From positions 113,784 to 177,783 of the forward strand of contig NW_026251782.1 of NCBI RefSeq assembly GCF_025024155.1: a DNA stretch of 64,000 nt, read 5' to 3'. Positions 1 through 15,595 of the stretch are shown piece by piece (within the stretch, counting starts at the first letter, position 1; every line of letters begins with the position of its first letter). The DNA is from Gamsiella multidivaricata. Lineage: Eukaryota; Mortierellomycota; Mortierellomycetes; Mortierellales; Mortierellaceae. The notes beneath the pieces were generated by a model. That model searched no databases, was not told the DNA's origin, and worked only from the letters and a program-made list of their open reading frames with translations. A program made the translations under genes and the position numbers.

Positions 1-2814
1 GGTAGCGAAATGGGGATTCCGTGAACGCGGATCGCGACGAAGAATATGAGCGTAATGGCCTTGACTGAGATTAATAAGGACAATAAAAGAACTAAAAAAA
101 CAAATCCACTCATCATCGGTAGGAGTCTATTGCTCTTTGTATATGCTTGTGAACGAGTCCTATTTTGAACGCATCCTTTCTTGTTATTCAAAAGACACCC
201 TTACATGTTCTCTGAATGGATCATGCTTGAACGGGTATTAGCTATTCGCGATTAAGTCATCCGCCCGAGGCTGCTTTCTCCGTCGCGTCCAGCGAGAAAG
301 AAAACCTCTGGATAAAAAATCGCTCCATGAAGTTCAAGGGCGCCCCTTGTGGAGTTGGGTCTTTAGACGTAATGGCACACATCCTGCGGAAGGCTCTAGT
401 AGTCAGAAGGTCCTCTTGGCCTAGATATGTTAGTGAAATACAATAACACGGTGTATCCTCCTAGAAAAAGATAAATTGAAAAAAAAAAAAAAAAAAAAGA
501 TTCCCTCTCTACATGGCTCTTGTGAGGCGTCAGGTGAAGGGTTGCTAACATGGCCATCGCGTAGAATGGTTCTAGCAATGGCAGTCAAGCTGCACTCGTA
601 TGAGTGTATGGCCACAGAAGACGATACACCCCACCTTCACAGGTACGATAGAACAATGGTGTATCACCAAAGGCTCTGGGTAATTCTGGTTGGTAGCCAT
701 GGTGTCCCACTCGGTCTCTCATTTACCACTCGACTCACCTTTCTTACCGCCGATAGCCAACTATAGCAGAGTGAAGACATTGTTGAGCCTAAAAAAGCAC
801 GACGATGTGTACTCGAGGTGTGGTGTATCAGCCATACTGTCTTACTGCTTGTATCTCAGCCATACTGTCTTACTGCTTGTATCTGCCACTACACAATTTT
901 TTACTGAGACCAGTTACTGGCTTCTATAGACATTTCTCTAGTATATAGTGAAATCGATCGCCTCTGCAAGACTGTCACTGCTACTTGTGGTCAAATGGTA
1001 GCGAAGTTATTAGGGGGACCGGCCTAAATTGACGACAATCTGGACGATGGTGTACCGCGGGTTGTACTACACACTACAAGAAATAGGTAGATAGAGCTGC
1101 TTCCAACGACCGAGTGCTTTATTGTCTTTGGCTTTGTCACCCTGTGCCTTGGGCGCAATTTTATCGAAACCCCTCCATACGACACTCAGTGCATAGAATC
1201 CGACTGCGTGTGCCAATGGACTATGGTCATCTCAATCTTTTAATCCACAAGAACCACCGTGCACTCGTTAGGTATTCAAAAAAACAACTGGTGTCATGAG
1301 TTTAAAGTCGAAGTTTTTTGACGGCTTCGCATCCATGTGTGTCTATTCATAGAGATAAGCTTGTTCTTAAGGCATCGAGGGGCTTGAGGAGGCCCCTTGA
1401 GAAGAAGTGGGGAGATAAGGAAAGATGATCCTGGTATCAACACGGGTGGTATCTCAGGTATGTCAAAATACGACATTCTTTACCTTGGTCTCTTGCGCCT
1501 GTCTTTACTTGTACAAATATATAGGATGCCACCCGAGGTTTTCCTTGAGGGAAGGAATCGTGCTCATCAACTTCCTGGAGAGTACGCCAAACATCTATCT
1601 CATCCCTGTGTGACATAGTATGTGTAGCCGTATTTGAGCACCGATCGATCTGGTCGGAGCTTGCTGAGAAGCGCAGCAGTTCTTATGGTGCTGGAAGGAT
1701 ATAAAGCACCCAACACCTAGAAGCCTAGAATGAGAAAATTCAACGGTAGGAGCTTCGAAGACGCCCTTACTTCCCCTCTTCCCTCCTCCATATTGGCATG
1801 ACAATAGCACCTGTACTATATTTGACTTTTATTATCCATGTATAGTAGCCCAGTTTACTTAAAAGTCGTCCCTCCATGGATTTATTCCTTCTAATATTTG
1901 GCGTTAGTATTAATTGGCGCCGTACAAACCCCTTCCGCTCCACAAGACGACCCCGCACAATATGATACAAATCGAAAGGCAGTACTTGTCGTGCCCTAGA
2001 GCGTATTCTGACTTGGAGGCGTTCAGTCATAGCCCAACAGACGGTAGCTTCGGGTTATTGCCTGCTCAGTCAGGCTCAAATACCAATTATCCGAATGGAT
2101 GCTTCCGTCGTCCAAGCGCTCTATACCACCTTGACCTTGTTAGCTGTCCTTTGTATACAGTCGTGCCACCGCTGTGCACATGTAGAGATAATATTTGACG
2201 TTCAATGGCAATCAAAGGATTCCGAATGCCCTTAATTCCGATTTTCTGCACTGCCAGAGTAAAGGAAAAAAATGTTAACTGCTGATGGTATGGATCTACT
2301 CAATCGTCAGCAATAGCAAGTGCCGAAAGATGATGTCTGGAAGGCACTGAGTGAAGCGATTAACAAAATCAATGATATGGCATATATCGGACTGGGATTA
2401 CAACCAAAGCGCCAGGACGGCGCGTCATATAGCCTCGCCGCCGCTTATTCATAGAATCACCTCTGAACAATAGCCAGTTCTAGACAATATCCACATCCGC
2501 AACCCGCGACCCAGGAACTTTAGACTGTATCAGAGTACAATTAAGACGTCCTTTACATGGCCATCCTCGCACTGCTACTCGAATCGATTCTTGGGAATGA
2601 AGACAATCCATTATTTTCATTCTGGTATGTGCCCTCTGCTTATTCCGGCTTAATTTTTTGTCGTGTCCCTGAAAAAACAAAACGCTACGCGATTTTTTTT
2701 TGCCACCAAAAAATGTAGGGCTCTTTTTAATGACGCCTCGGCCGAGACGGCCTATTTCGCCCGGAAGATAAACCCTCTGATCAACAAAAAGTGAGCGAGC
2801 AGCGACAATTGACC
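1..2814. other. Non-coding stretch at left edge
   Basis: No gene is supported here. Open frames are short, lack family resemblance and often run through homopolymers, for example the A tract at about 480-499. The stretch contains a small tandem duplication (828-883) and scattered AT-rich sequence. It ends in the promoter region of the tyrosyl-tRNA synthetase gene. It may hold decayed repeats, but none could be identified. Confidence 0.5.
828..883. repeat. 28-bp perfect tandem duplication
   Basis: Two adjacent identical copies of a 28-base unit beginning TCAGCCATACTG, at 828-855 and 856-883. It lies in otherwise non-coding sequence and looks like a recent local duplication. Confidence 0.85.
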
Positions 2815-5195
<2,381 letters not shown>

Positions 5196-5374
5196 AAAAA
5201 AAAAAAAAAAAAAAAAATCTCAGCGCATATAGACACTTCACATCACCAATACATTGTTCGAGTCTTTTTTTTTTTTTTTTTTTTTTTTTTCTCTGTTTTA
5301 TGTTGCATCTTACAATATCATGAACAGTAAATACACCGAGGAAGCAATAAAATAACATCTTTGCAGATGATCAC

Positions 5375-7502
5375 CTATAACTCCTTCTCCACATTCTGGG
5401 GCCAGCAGTTTCGGAGGACGCTTATCGGCCAGCCTTCATCCTTGGATTCTTCGTTCCCCCTGGGTCCGACAGCGACCCATTCGATATTATCATCCGAACC
5501 CCTTGCCTTGACCATGCCCTTCTCGTTCTTCTCCTCCGCCTCCGATGTGGCTGCTGTAACGAGACCTTCACGGAGATCGCGCAAGCGTCTGGATCGGGCA
5601 ATGAAGTGCGCAATGTTCTTGATGGCGATACGGGCTGCGGGGAGGACGGACATGACATGATGGACATGAACCATGTCCTGATAGACCTCGATCCGGATGA
5701 GCTTCTCGGGATTCTCTTGCCCGAGACGATGGGCGTACAAGCGTGCGTCGTCCACGAGTCGGTCGTGTGTTGCTGTGTGCTGTGTGCATACGATCAATCA
5801 TGAAGGGAAAAAAAAATTGAGTTTTGGATAGGTGCTACGGACGATGGGTAAAAGCAACTGGATTCACCTACTACGGAAGAAATGAATAAAAAAAGAGGTT
5901 GGTAGGAGAGTGATAATCTTACTAAGAGCGTGTCTGTATGTCCGGAAAGGTCGGCGCAATGGGCGGGCGAGACCAAGGGGTGCTGCGATAGGTGCGAGTA
6001 CCATGCCCATTCGCGCTCCTTCCCGAAGGCGTTGCGAGCATTCGGCGCGGTGTTCACGTCGCCGCAGACGTAGTTGCTTGCGAGATGAAACTAGTAGATC
6101 GTATTAGAAGCTTATATTCTCTGGCGCAAAAGAAGGAAGGAGTGACCAAGACAACAGAGAAAGAGAGAGAGAGTTGCACTACCTTTTTAAACGACATGTA
6201 GGCCTCCTTATCAAAGGGACTCGTTCCGATGGGCCCGGGACAGTAACAATACCAATCGTCGCTCTTCGCAGCCGGCAAAGACGACGTCGGATCTACCCAT
6301 GGCTATCAGACATAAAAAAATAAAAAAAATGCGCCCCAGACCTTCAGATAAGTTCATCATCGCTCATCATTCATCGTCTCGACAAGACACACAATTGCCA
6401 AACTTCACAGTCCTTTGTTCCTCATCCCGGCTTACCGACAAGAGTATCGTTGCATGGGGCATCCGCTCTGGCTTCACGTACTTTGCCAGATATAACACAA
6501 ACGCCGTTGCCAAGTTCCCACCAGCCGAATCCCCTGCGATGACCACGTCCCTTGGCTCGATCCTTTCTTTCCCCAGAAGAGTCTTGGCCCTCTCCCCAAG
6601 GTTCAAAGCCTTGTGATCAGGATCCGTCAAGTAGAGGTAGGCGGCGTAGGCATCATGGATCGCGGCCGGGAACGGATGCTCGGGCGCCATACGGTAATCG
6701 ACTGAGAGGATCCTCGTTCCGGGACCGATTTGTTTCGCGAGTCGGCAGAGAAAGTCCCGGTGCGAGGCTGGCGAAAGGAATGCGTGGCCGCCCCCGTGGA
6801 AGTACAGGATCACGGTCTGGTTGCGGGTAGCAGCTGTAGGGAAGGGGGTAGGGGAGGAGGAAGTACATTCGATCCATTCGCCACGCACGTTGAGGGTACC
6901 GTCCTTTGATGATATCGATCCAACCTCCTCCGGAAGGTTCGATATCCCACTCTGTATCGGTCGATGCATCGACTCAAAGTACTCCTTACTTGGATTCATT
7001 GTCCCCTCCTCACCACTACCATCACCACCACCTCGCTCTCGCACCTGTCGTCTCACCTCCTTTAGACTCTCCCTCTCCCTTTCCAACAACTCCTCCATCC
7101 GAACACCTATTTCGACGTCCCGCACCTCCACACTCTTCAGAAACATCGTCTGCAACGGCATCGCCGTCTCGATGAACCACCCCAAGAACCTGAGCTGCCC
7201 CACCGTCCGGCATTCAGATCCCACACACCGAACCAAGGCCATCAGGACTGTCCACCACCAGACCCACCCCGCGCCTTCCCCGGTCCTCAGACCCGAGGCC
7301 GCCGTCGTGAAGGGATACTGACGTGTCGAGATCCGGAACCCAGTGAGGATTAAGAGTGGGAGTTCGAAGCAATGTAGTCGGATCATGCTCCAGGCCGCAA
7401 GGACGAGGACCCGGAGGAGGAAGTATACGTCCTGGGGTTTGTAGAGGATCCCGCGGAGGTAGAGGCGTTGCAGGAACGACGGACCCGGGAACCGCGTATC
7501 AG

Positions 7503-7541
<39 letters not shown>

Positions 7542-7737
7542 CATTGTTTGTCGAAGCAAGGGGAAGGTGTGATGATGGCGATTGATGTGGGGGAAGAAGG
7601 TTCGTCCCATGCAGGAGAGGTTCGTTCTCCGCAGGAAGGTCATCGCTCGAGAAGAGGGTGTCGGACTCGACGAGGAATGTTACTGTCGTCGTGGCCATCG
7701 TCGTCGTCGCCGTCGTGGTTTTGAGAAGCGGTGCCAT
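5375..7737 (-). CDS. HSL-family alpha/beta hydrolase, probably membrane-anchored
   Basis: Serine esterase/lipase of the hormone-sensitive-lipase type. The model has four exons (7737-6436, 6302-6183, 6090-5923, 5779-5375) and 664 residues. The oxyanion motif HGGG is at 314-317, the nucleophile elbow GDSAGG places Ser at about 404, the acid lies in the D-R-L-V-D-D stretch and the catalytic His in D-M-V-H-V-H-H of the last exon. Hydrophobic segments near 103-135 and 158-170 precede the catalytic domain and suggest a membrane anchor. A 12-residue polyglutamine tract sits at about 67-78. The third intron is the least certain: the strand that usually precedes the catalytic Asp is short in this model. 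The substrate is unknown. It lies downstream of VPS26 on the same strand. Confidence 0.85.
7504..7539. repeat. (CTG)12 microsatellite encoding polyglutamine
   Basis: Twelve uninterrupted CTG units on the + strand read as CAG on the coding strand and give the glutamine tract of the hydrolase N-terminus. Confidence 0.9.
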
Positions 7738-8698
7738 TTTGTGGCTCGACTTTTTTTTTTTCTTTGCTTGAGGGTCCGGTGAAAGGGCTTGCAGTTTTGC
7801 AGGAAGAAAATGAGACCGAGCAGGAGAGGAATACGGCAGGAAGTAAAAAAAAAAACCTCTCCGGCTTCCCTAGTCGTCCACTGCTGCTTTTTGCTATTTC
7901 ACGGGAGCTGGCGAAGTGCGAAGGATAAGAGGGGGGAGAGGAGGATGAGGGGCTGTTTTGATGTGGTTGTTTTTTTTTTTTTTTTTTTTTTTCACACGAT
8001 GAAAGGGAGGAGCAGTCTATTGTGTATATCTACGAGCCGCGAAGCGTGTTTCTGGACTTTTCAAAGCGCTCCTTCGCTTGGGTCCTTTTGCTTTTTTCCT
8101 CTCACCGCCCATTTGTTTATCTGTCGGTCTGTCTGTTGTGTGGGTCCTTGTTCGGCTGGGGGATGAAGCATTCATGTGAAGGAAGCGAAGGTCGGAGCAT
8201 CTCCCCCAACCCAAATGCTGGTGTGGTTTTGCGCATAAACGACAAAAGTATCCTGTCTATCCCCCCACATGGCTCACTCACAAGTACCTTGCTCTTTCTT
8301 TCATTTCTCTCCATCAACAAAGGAGCGCAGCCCTTTTTTTTTTTTTTTTTTTTTTTTCTGTTTCTTCTCGACGACCTGGAGTTGCTTGGGGACCAGAAAA
8401 GGAGAACAAGGGCAGAGCCGTGGGAGTTTTTGCATGTGCCAGACCAGCCTTAGTGCACCCCTGACTCGTGCGTACACTTCTTTTCCCTGCACAAATTACC
8501 AGTACTTTTATTACATGGGTCCAAGTAAAAAATCTACTATGTATCCTTTTACACCGCCTGGATCTGCGCTGGCCCATCCACAACCTCATCATCAACTATT
8601 GCCAAAGGAAGGAAAAAAAAATTGTATGAACACAGCAAGCATAGACAGATTAGAGAACATCTTCCATCACACCTTTCAAGAAAATGGGCATGCTACTC
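7738..8698. other. Intergenic: upstream of hydrolase, downstream of VPS26
   Basis: No coding potential beyond short low-complexity frames. It contains two long T runs (about 7971-7992 and 8333-8357) and should hold the promoter of the hydrolase and the 3' end of VPS26. Confidence 0.6.
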
Positions 8699-10398
8699 TC
8701 AAAGGCGTTTGGTCTTTCGTTTACCTTGTCGACGGAAGATAGTGATCTCCTGCTGTTTGAAATACCGGCGATTCTCTTCGTCAATAAGAACCAGGTTTAA
8801 ATAGTAGCGAGCCGAGAACTTCATGTTGACTAGTTTCACATATCATCCCCATCCAACAAAAAAAAAAAAAAGGAAAGAAAGAACTGTTAGCATACTCAGT
8901 CATATTTTTACGCGTCCTTCTTTTCCTTTCTTTTCATGTTCTGTGTGTTGCTAAGGGTTACCATCACGGAAGGTCGGCGTAAGCTCAAATCCGCTCAAGA
9001 ACAACCGGATTGGGATGGTCTCTCCACGAACGGGCGCACCATCCATTATCTCAAACTTCGTGATTGTCTCGCTCTCGTTGTACTGGTTCGGTGGTGCCCC
9101 CGTGGTCTCCCTTCGGATAATCGACAGCTCCATATGTTTGATCTTGATCCGCACCAACAAGAAGTAAATCTTGCCCACAATCACGTCCTTCAGATGGTAC
9201 CTGTATAGTAGATAGTGATCCCAGGAAGGAAAAAAATAAATAAGCGTGCTCGTCAATAAAGACGCCTTTTTTTGGGGGGGGGGGGGGGGGGTATTGATTC
9301 ACACAGCTACACCAAGTGTGACTTTCAGAGAAAGATGGGCCTCATTCCGTACCTGGACTTGTTGTACTCAAACTCGATATGAAGACAATCCTCGATACCG
9401 ACTTCCATCTTGATCGAGTTATTCCCGTCCGCGGGCATCACATACGAGTGCACCCAAAGATCCTGTTCCTTGACTACATTTCCCAATCGGCGTTGAATCG
9501 TCACCCGCACAAAGTATCTATTCCCCCCATTCGAACCAAAAAAATAAAAGGATATTAGCAGGTTTTGTCACACCCCATCAATGACTTTTTTTTTTCTTTT
9601 TCCAATTACATTGACATCCCGGTGGTTTCGCTTCGTACCTCAGTTTGACGTTGATGCCATGATAGCTCTCATATTGCTTCTCCACGTTTTTGAATTCGAA
9701 ATCCAGTGTAGTGTTGCTCCGCAGTTCCCCCGGCATAGCCAGTTCCTGTTGCATCGTCCTGAACTCGTAATGGTTCCCGCGGTCGTAAAACAAATCTACG
9801 ACGAAGCAATTATTATCAGAGGAAGGAGGAAGAGGTAAATACATCATTTCAAGTTCTGTTCTTTGGGACCAAAAGAAGGGCGAGTCAATAGCGGTCGGTA
9901 AGAATGGTTGGTTACCTATGCTTCCGACAAACTCGACCTTGATTCCGTTGTGCTCGACCTTCTTGCCATCTCTGACTCGGATATTGATCTGTATAGAAAG
10001 AAAGAAGAAAGAAAAAGTGTCGTGTCGTCAGAGAGAACAGCCGATAGATTTCCAGTCCCTTGGACAGGTTCCCTGTGTCGCGACGCGAGCCGATATGTCA
10101 AGCCCCCATTCGCGGGGGGGTTTTTGGCATACCTTTCCTGCAACGGTCTCTCCATCAAAGTACAACGGGAACTTCTCCTTCCTATCCTTGTCCACCTTGG
10201 CCTCGATCAGCTTCCGCTCCTCCTGTCCGTTGAGGTGGATATCAATGTCGATAGGCGTTGAGAGTCCGAAAAGATTCTAGGGCGGGCGTATTTGGACAAA
10301 AGAGAACGGTGAGGAGACAGGAGACCATGTGAAAATGAGATGACTAGCTCATACCTTGCAACAACTGATGAATGACACCAACTTACAGCGATGGCCAT
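8699..10398 (-). CDS. VPS26: Retromer subunit Vps26 (seven exons)
   Basis: Arrestin-fold subunit of the retromer cargo-recognition complex (with Vps35 and Vps29) that recycles receptors from endosomes to the Golgi. Seven exons join in phase: 10398-10387 (only MAIA), 10276-10133, 9988-9916, 9795-9639, 9517-9353, 9200-8962 and 8829-8699, giving 306 residues, about the usual family length. Recognisable family blocks include FDGETVAGK, YDRGNHYEF, EKQYESYHGINVKLRY, SSIKMEVGIEDCLHIEFEY (with N for the first S), HLKDVIVGKIYFLLVRIK and EIMDGAPVRGE. The tiny first exon is supported because the second exon opens in phase with the conserved N-terminus. The last exon reads past a possible donor to a nearby TGA. 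Intron 5 contains a long C run and intron 6 a T run on the sense strand. Confidence 0.96.
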
Positions 10399-10720
10399 GA
10401 CGAATGAATGCTGTGGTCAAGGAATTAATGGAAAGGATGAGTGCTATGTGGAGAAAAAAGACAAAAGGAAGAACCTCAGGAACCACCCATTGGGAATAGT
10501 GGGGCGCCGTGGCTTGGCGTTACAGAGGGCTGAAGGGCCAGAGGCGGGGGGAGGTCGGGGCTGTGCCCGCTGGCATGTAATGTGCGGTGTGTTTGTGCGC
10601 AGAGAATATTGTGCATCGAAAAAAAAGAACATAACGGGTTTTAATGATACGGTGGTGGTCTACATGAGCAAATGCTTGAATGAAAGGTCTATCTAGTATG
10701 TGAATCTATCCGCTCGTCTT
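10399..10720. other. Intergenic between AASS and VPS26
   Basis: About 320 bases with no gene. It must contain the 3' end of the lysine gene and the VPS26 promoter. No motif could be assigned. Confidence 0.6.
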
Positions 10721-12501
10721 TTACTTGAAGACTCCGCTGCCGCCCCACCTCAACGAGGGTCTCATGCCCTTGTGCACAATCTGCTCCAGCACAGAGACGC
10801 CCTCACGATCCAGCTTCTCCAGAATAGTGTTGTACACATGTGGCATCGTTGGTGCCAACACTCCCTTCTCCGGGATCTCGCCCTTCAGCAGCATCTCCGT
10901 CGCCATTGCTGCTGGAAGTCCCACAGTCTTGGCCATGGCCGTGTAGGTCTCGAAGGTACCGTACGAAACCAAGGTCGAGGTACGTGTCTGCTCCGATCCG
11001 TCCTTCAGCTGTACTCCAAACTCATGGTGCAGAATCACCATGTCGCGTTCCAGAGGATTGTACTTGAGCTTTTGCATCAACAGGCTGCAGAAGCTGTCGA
11101 GGACTGTCGGTGAGTTCTTGGCAGTGAAAGGTGCCACTTGACTGTTATTGAAGGTGGGCATCAAATTAAGCCATTGGAGGGCATCAACAGCCTTGTCGAC
11201 ACTGCCGTGGTTCTTGGGGAGGTCGAGGCGATCGGCAATCGCAGCCCTGCGGGACTCGTTGTCGTGATGGGAACCGTTACCAAACAGGACACTGTCCATG
11301 AATTCAGACTAATTCCAAAGAAAAGAACTAGTTAGCAATCGTTCTCAAAATTCTCCGAATCGCTCCTTCTTCCTTTAGTTTGATGACATACCCATGAGCT
11401 GAAGTTCTGCTGGCTGTTTTCAGCGTTCAAGAGTCCCAGCCTGTTGAACGAATACATCAAATCAGCATATCCCTATTTGTCGTTCACATAATAAAACCGA
11501 TGTGAGTGCCATGTCATATTCTGAAGGAGATTAAAGAAAAACATCGCTGGTCCGCTTGCATACCTTGTAGCGCAGGGTTCCTCGGAACATGGTGTCCAGC
11601 TTCTCAACGGGGCCCAATCCATATGTCTGGGCATAGCTCAAGGAGTCGCGGTTAGCAACACCCTCGAGGTTAAATCCTGGATAGATGGGCACATCAGGGA
11701 AGTGCTTCCTCATCAAATCCTTGCCAGAGATCTCGTGGAACCCATTGTGCATCCTGAACTTGGCATCGTTCAGTCCAGCCGTCAACACACCTCGAGGGGA
11801 CCAGCTAAACTTGTAGCTCAGGGGGACGTTTGAGGCTTCAGGAGCAGGCAAACCTCCGCACCAAGACACAAAGGATGTGACTTTTCCGCCCTCGCTCTTG
11901 ACCTCGTCAATCATCTTCATGGCGCTCAAGTGATCGATACCAGGGTCCAATCCGATCTCGTTCATGATCGTAATGCCAGCACGCTGCGCACGCTCATCCA
12001 GATCCTTCATGGCTGGGCTGATATAGCTGGCTGTGACCATGTTCTTCTTCTCCTGAATGCAGTGCTCCGCAATGATGGGGTGGAAGGGTGCGGGGACAAA
12101 GCTGACAACGATATCAGAGTCCTTGACCAACGAGGCCATTTTTGCGTTGTCCTTTACATCCAATGGGACTACCGTGGTGTTGGGCTTGCCCAAAGCAAGA
12201 GATGTGGCCTCAGTCTGAGAGTTACTGGCAATCGTGATGCTGACGTTGGGATCCCTCAGCAGGTAGTCAACAAGAGGTCCAGCCACGAAACCAGAGCCGC
12301 ACAGGAGAACCTTCTTGGGCTTGATGCCCATTCCCACGCTGGTCTCACCAGTAGTGCCGAGGGAAGACTTGAGCTTGGCCAGCGTCTCCTTGGCGTGCGC
12401 GTTCTTCAAGACCTCGCTCAAGCCCTTGTGCGCAGGCTTGAGGGATCCGCTATCTGCAATGGTTGCTCCAGCGAGGACAGGGTGATCGTGGTTGTCGCGG
12501 A

Positions 12502-12537
<36 letters not shown>

Positions 12538-14480
12538 GACAGATGAGTCAGTTTGTCGGCTCTCTTTGTACAAAGCGTTCAAAGAGAGAGTTCAAGGAGA
12601 CATACCAATTCCTTGATGAAGGGGTAGAGCGACTCGCTAAAGTGCTGGCTGCTCTCCAAGGGGAGCTCCGAAGGAAGAATGTCGACGGACATAATCTGGA
12701 CTCCGATAGCCTCAGTATCCTTGTGCTCTCTTCCGTTCACTGCATCCACATAGAAGAATGGATCCTCGATCGAGGTGGCGTGGGACATGAATTCGAAAGA
12801 ACCCTGAGGATGCAGAGAGGATGAACAGATACAGAATATATGTCAGTATGAGCATGTCTCATCTGTGTGGTGCAAGAGGAGAGGGGACAGAAGGGACAGG
12901 GAACTGTGGCACAAGCAGCATTCGTGGCCCCTTACATTGATGTCGCATGAGATGTCAGCAATGCTCAACATCCTGAACTTGTTGGCAGGATCGCTCTGGA
13001 CAGTCTTCAATTGCTCTGTGGTCATCAGGCGAGGGTACCGGTGATCCCAATACGCGCCGTTGATGACCATGGACGAGTAAGGCGCAATCTCCTTGTGGAA
13101 GACAGAGGTGAACTGCTCAGGATGGGCAAAGTACTCTTCAGCAGTTGTGAACTCATTCTTGGTCTTGTGGCGAATATGGTCTTGGATATTGACCTCTGCA
13201 GCATAAATGCGATCCAAGCGGGCATCTATTGGAGTGAATATTAGGTGAAAGCGTTAACGACATGCATCTCTTGCAAATATAACGCAGGCCCTGTCCATTT
13301 TGAGCAGCTTACTCTTGCTGGTAGCAATCTTGGCGAGATCCTTGGGATCGACAAACTCGTGGGGGAGTGACTTGAAGACGGCCTGGGCTCCCTGGGAAAC
13401 ATTTCCGCTTCCAGTGAATGTAAAGATCATGGGTCCGAATTCCTTGGGAGTGCCCTCGTCTGCGATGGTGTTACCCAGAGATTGGAGCGCAAGCTTCGCA
13501 GAGGCCAGGGACTTGTAGTTGTGTGCCATACCCACATGCTGTCAGATCACGATGAGGAGGGGTTGTCAGTAACTACTTTTGCAGATCACAATCACAAAAA
13601 TAAAAATAAAACCAGGGAGCGGGCATGGCATGACACCTAATTGTAGCAACATACCAGGAAGGGGCTGCTGTAGCCGAGACCGAGCAGTCTTTGACCCAGA
13701 CCATGGACTCCATCGATCATGCCAGCGTAGCCGGCATGCTTTCCAAACAACACCAAACGCTGCTTCCTTTCATTAGCCATCAGCTCATAGTCGATGAGGC
13801 GGATATTCTATAACCATCAATGTACAAAGTAATCGTTAATGGAATGTGTTCAGCACTTTTCTCCAATGCATAAGACGATCACGGACAGACATCGAAATGA
13901 ACTATAGACATACTTTGTCGAGGACATCCTGCAACATGGGCATGTTGTACTCTTGACCCTTATGCGTGTGTGAAAAATAGACATAAGTCTTGCCGGGGAG
14001 CAGATCCTTGATGGGGACCTCTTTGATTCCCAAGATGATATCCGCAGGCGAAAGGTCCTCCTGGACAATCGCTCCTGCAGCACGATACTTGTCATCTGAA
14101 AAGATGCGCTTTGTGCTCGGTTGAACATAGACCTTGATGCCCGTCTCCTTGATTAGTTTTTCAACGGCCTCGGGTGTCAGGGCCGCACGTCGTTCCCAGC
14201 GATTCTTGCCTTCTCGACGGATTGCAATGGACTTGTATGGGTTCAGGGAAGTGGTGTGCTTTTGGTATTGCTGATGCTGATGCTTCAGGGGCGCTTGGCC
14301 ATGCTGCTGGATTGTTGGGATCGACTGTGGGAAGTAGGTCTTGTCGGAGGCGACTGAAGATGACGACAGATGGCGTCTTGCGGAGGAAGAGGAGGATCGA
14401 CGGATGTGGGAGGAGAGATGGCGGGCGGTGGCGCTAAGACGAGGCAGGACCTTCGAAGCCAGAGATGCTTGCGATGACAT
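10721..14480 (-). CDS. AASS: Bifunctional lysine-ketoglutarate reductase / saccharopine dehydrogenase
   Basis: Fused enzyme of the saccharopine pathway: the N-terminal half interconverts lysine plus 2-oxoglutarate and saccharopine, the C-terminal half interconverts saccharopine with glutamate and aminoadipate semialdehyde. Eight exons join in phase: 14480-13914, 13807-13655, 13538-13313, 13225-12936, 12803-12606, 12502-11564, 11472-11392 and 11308-10721, giving 1013 residues. The reductase domain (about 80-480) begins with the alanine-dehydrogenase-like block SIAIRREGKNRWERRA. The dehydrogenase domain starts with a dinucleotide-binding loop GSGFVAGP at about 547-554 and contains NEIGLDPGIDH and WCGGLPAPE. 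The first 70 residues are rich in Ser, Arg and Ala and look like a mitochondrial presequence. Ascomycete yeasts make these activities as separate Lys1 and Lys9 proteins, so the fused form is notable. Intron 5 carries a 28-base T run on the sense strand. Confidence 0.95.
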
Positions 14481-15595
14481 GGCTTTCTTTATTATCGTAC
14501 AAGGGAAAATGGGATGGGGAATTGGATACACGCGACTCGACTGGACTCGACTCGAAAGATAATACACAGAAAGACTATGGGTGAGGAATGAGAAGCGTGG
14601 CGAATGAGACGGAATGAGGAATGGCGAGTAGAGAGAGGAGGGATGAGGAAACAAAAGAAGAAGAAGAAAAGTAGAAGGAAACGAGCAGAGGACACCTTTT
14701 AAAGCGGAAGGGAGGGGCGAAGAAGGCGGGGGACATGCGTGCTGCCTCTCCACCTCAATAAACCAGTAGCGGATCACCTCTTCCCCACATTGCCACACCT
14801 TCCCCATAGTCTTCCTTTTTCACCATTCATCGGCATCGTCGCTGGCATTCGTCCTTGTCTCTCCTCTTCCAGGAACCATCCAGGGTGTGTGTGTGTGTGC
14901 ATCGGCATCAATGGAACATTGCCCTGGGGCAGAGATGACACCGAGGGGCACAGAGGACGAAAAAGCACCCGTGTGAAAAAAACGAGGCTCCTTCCTTTTT
15001 CGGCATCACCCCGTTTAAGGTTCATGTGAGAGTACGTCGTGCATGGTACCATGGCAAAATATAAAAAAAAACTCGCTTCGCTCCTTCTTCCCACACCCCC
15101 AATTGAGGAAGTGGCAGACAAAGGAGCCAGGACATGTAGGGGAAGGACTTGCTCCACTCCGCCAGGCACCAGCATACGCCAGTGGGTCTGTCCTGTAGCC
15201 CGGTGTCTACGCGCATCCAGGCCCCCAATGCTGGTGCTCCCCCCTGTGGATGTGGGGGGAGAAACGAATTACATCCATTGTTCAGTGCCTGAGCCATGTG
15301 ACCAGGCGAGAACCTTGTCCTGTCTTCCAGCCAATCAGGCCCACCTGACCCCCCAGGCTTTAGTGCCTACCCCCTCGCGGCCAAAGTGCTCCAGTCCGTC
15401 ATCTTTACGGAACACGGCTCCCCTGGCTAGGGATGCATGGCCATGTCTGTCCACCAGCTCAAGCGCACCGCAGTCCACTCAGATTTTGTTTATTCTCTTT
15501 TGTCCTCATATCTGCCTCGAGCACCAGCGGAACAGGTACCACCACCAAGCTACGTCCTGCCAGTCTCCTCCCCCATGTCCCTTCCTCTATACCTC
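14481..15595. other. Intergenic: AASS promoter and protease 3' region
   Basis: GC-rich sequence with a TG microsatellite at about 14886-14899. Several open frames exist on both strands but have no domain signal and no codon pattern, so none is called. The proximal part should be the AASS promoter. Confidence 0.5.

Noticed and set aside
700..760. Possible WWE domain inside the PARP-RING-DTC protein (coordinates are residues: EAWWEY region)
   Set aside because: The letters resemble a WWE core, but the spacing of the aromatic residues and strands does not match by eye, so it was not annotated.
11930..12616. Long + strand frame (228 codons) opposite the lysine gene
   Set aside because: It is the antisense of a strongly conserved exon and has no family pattern.
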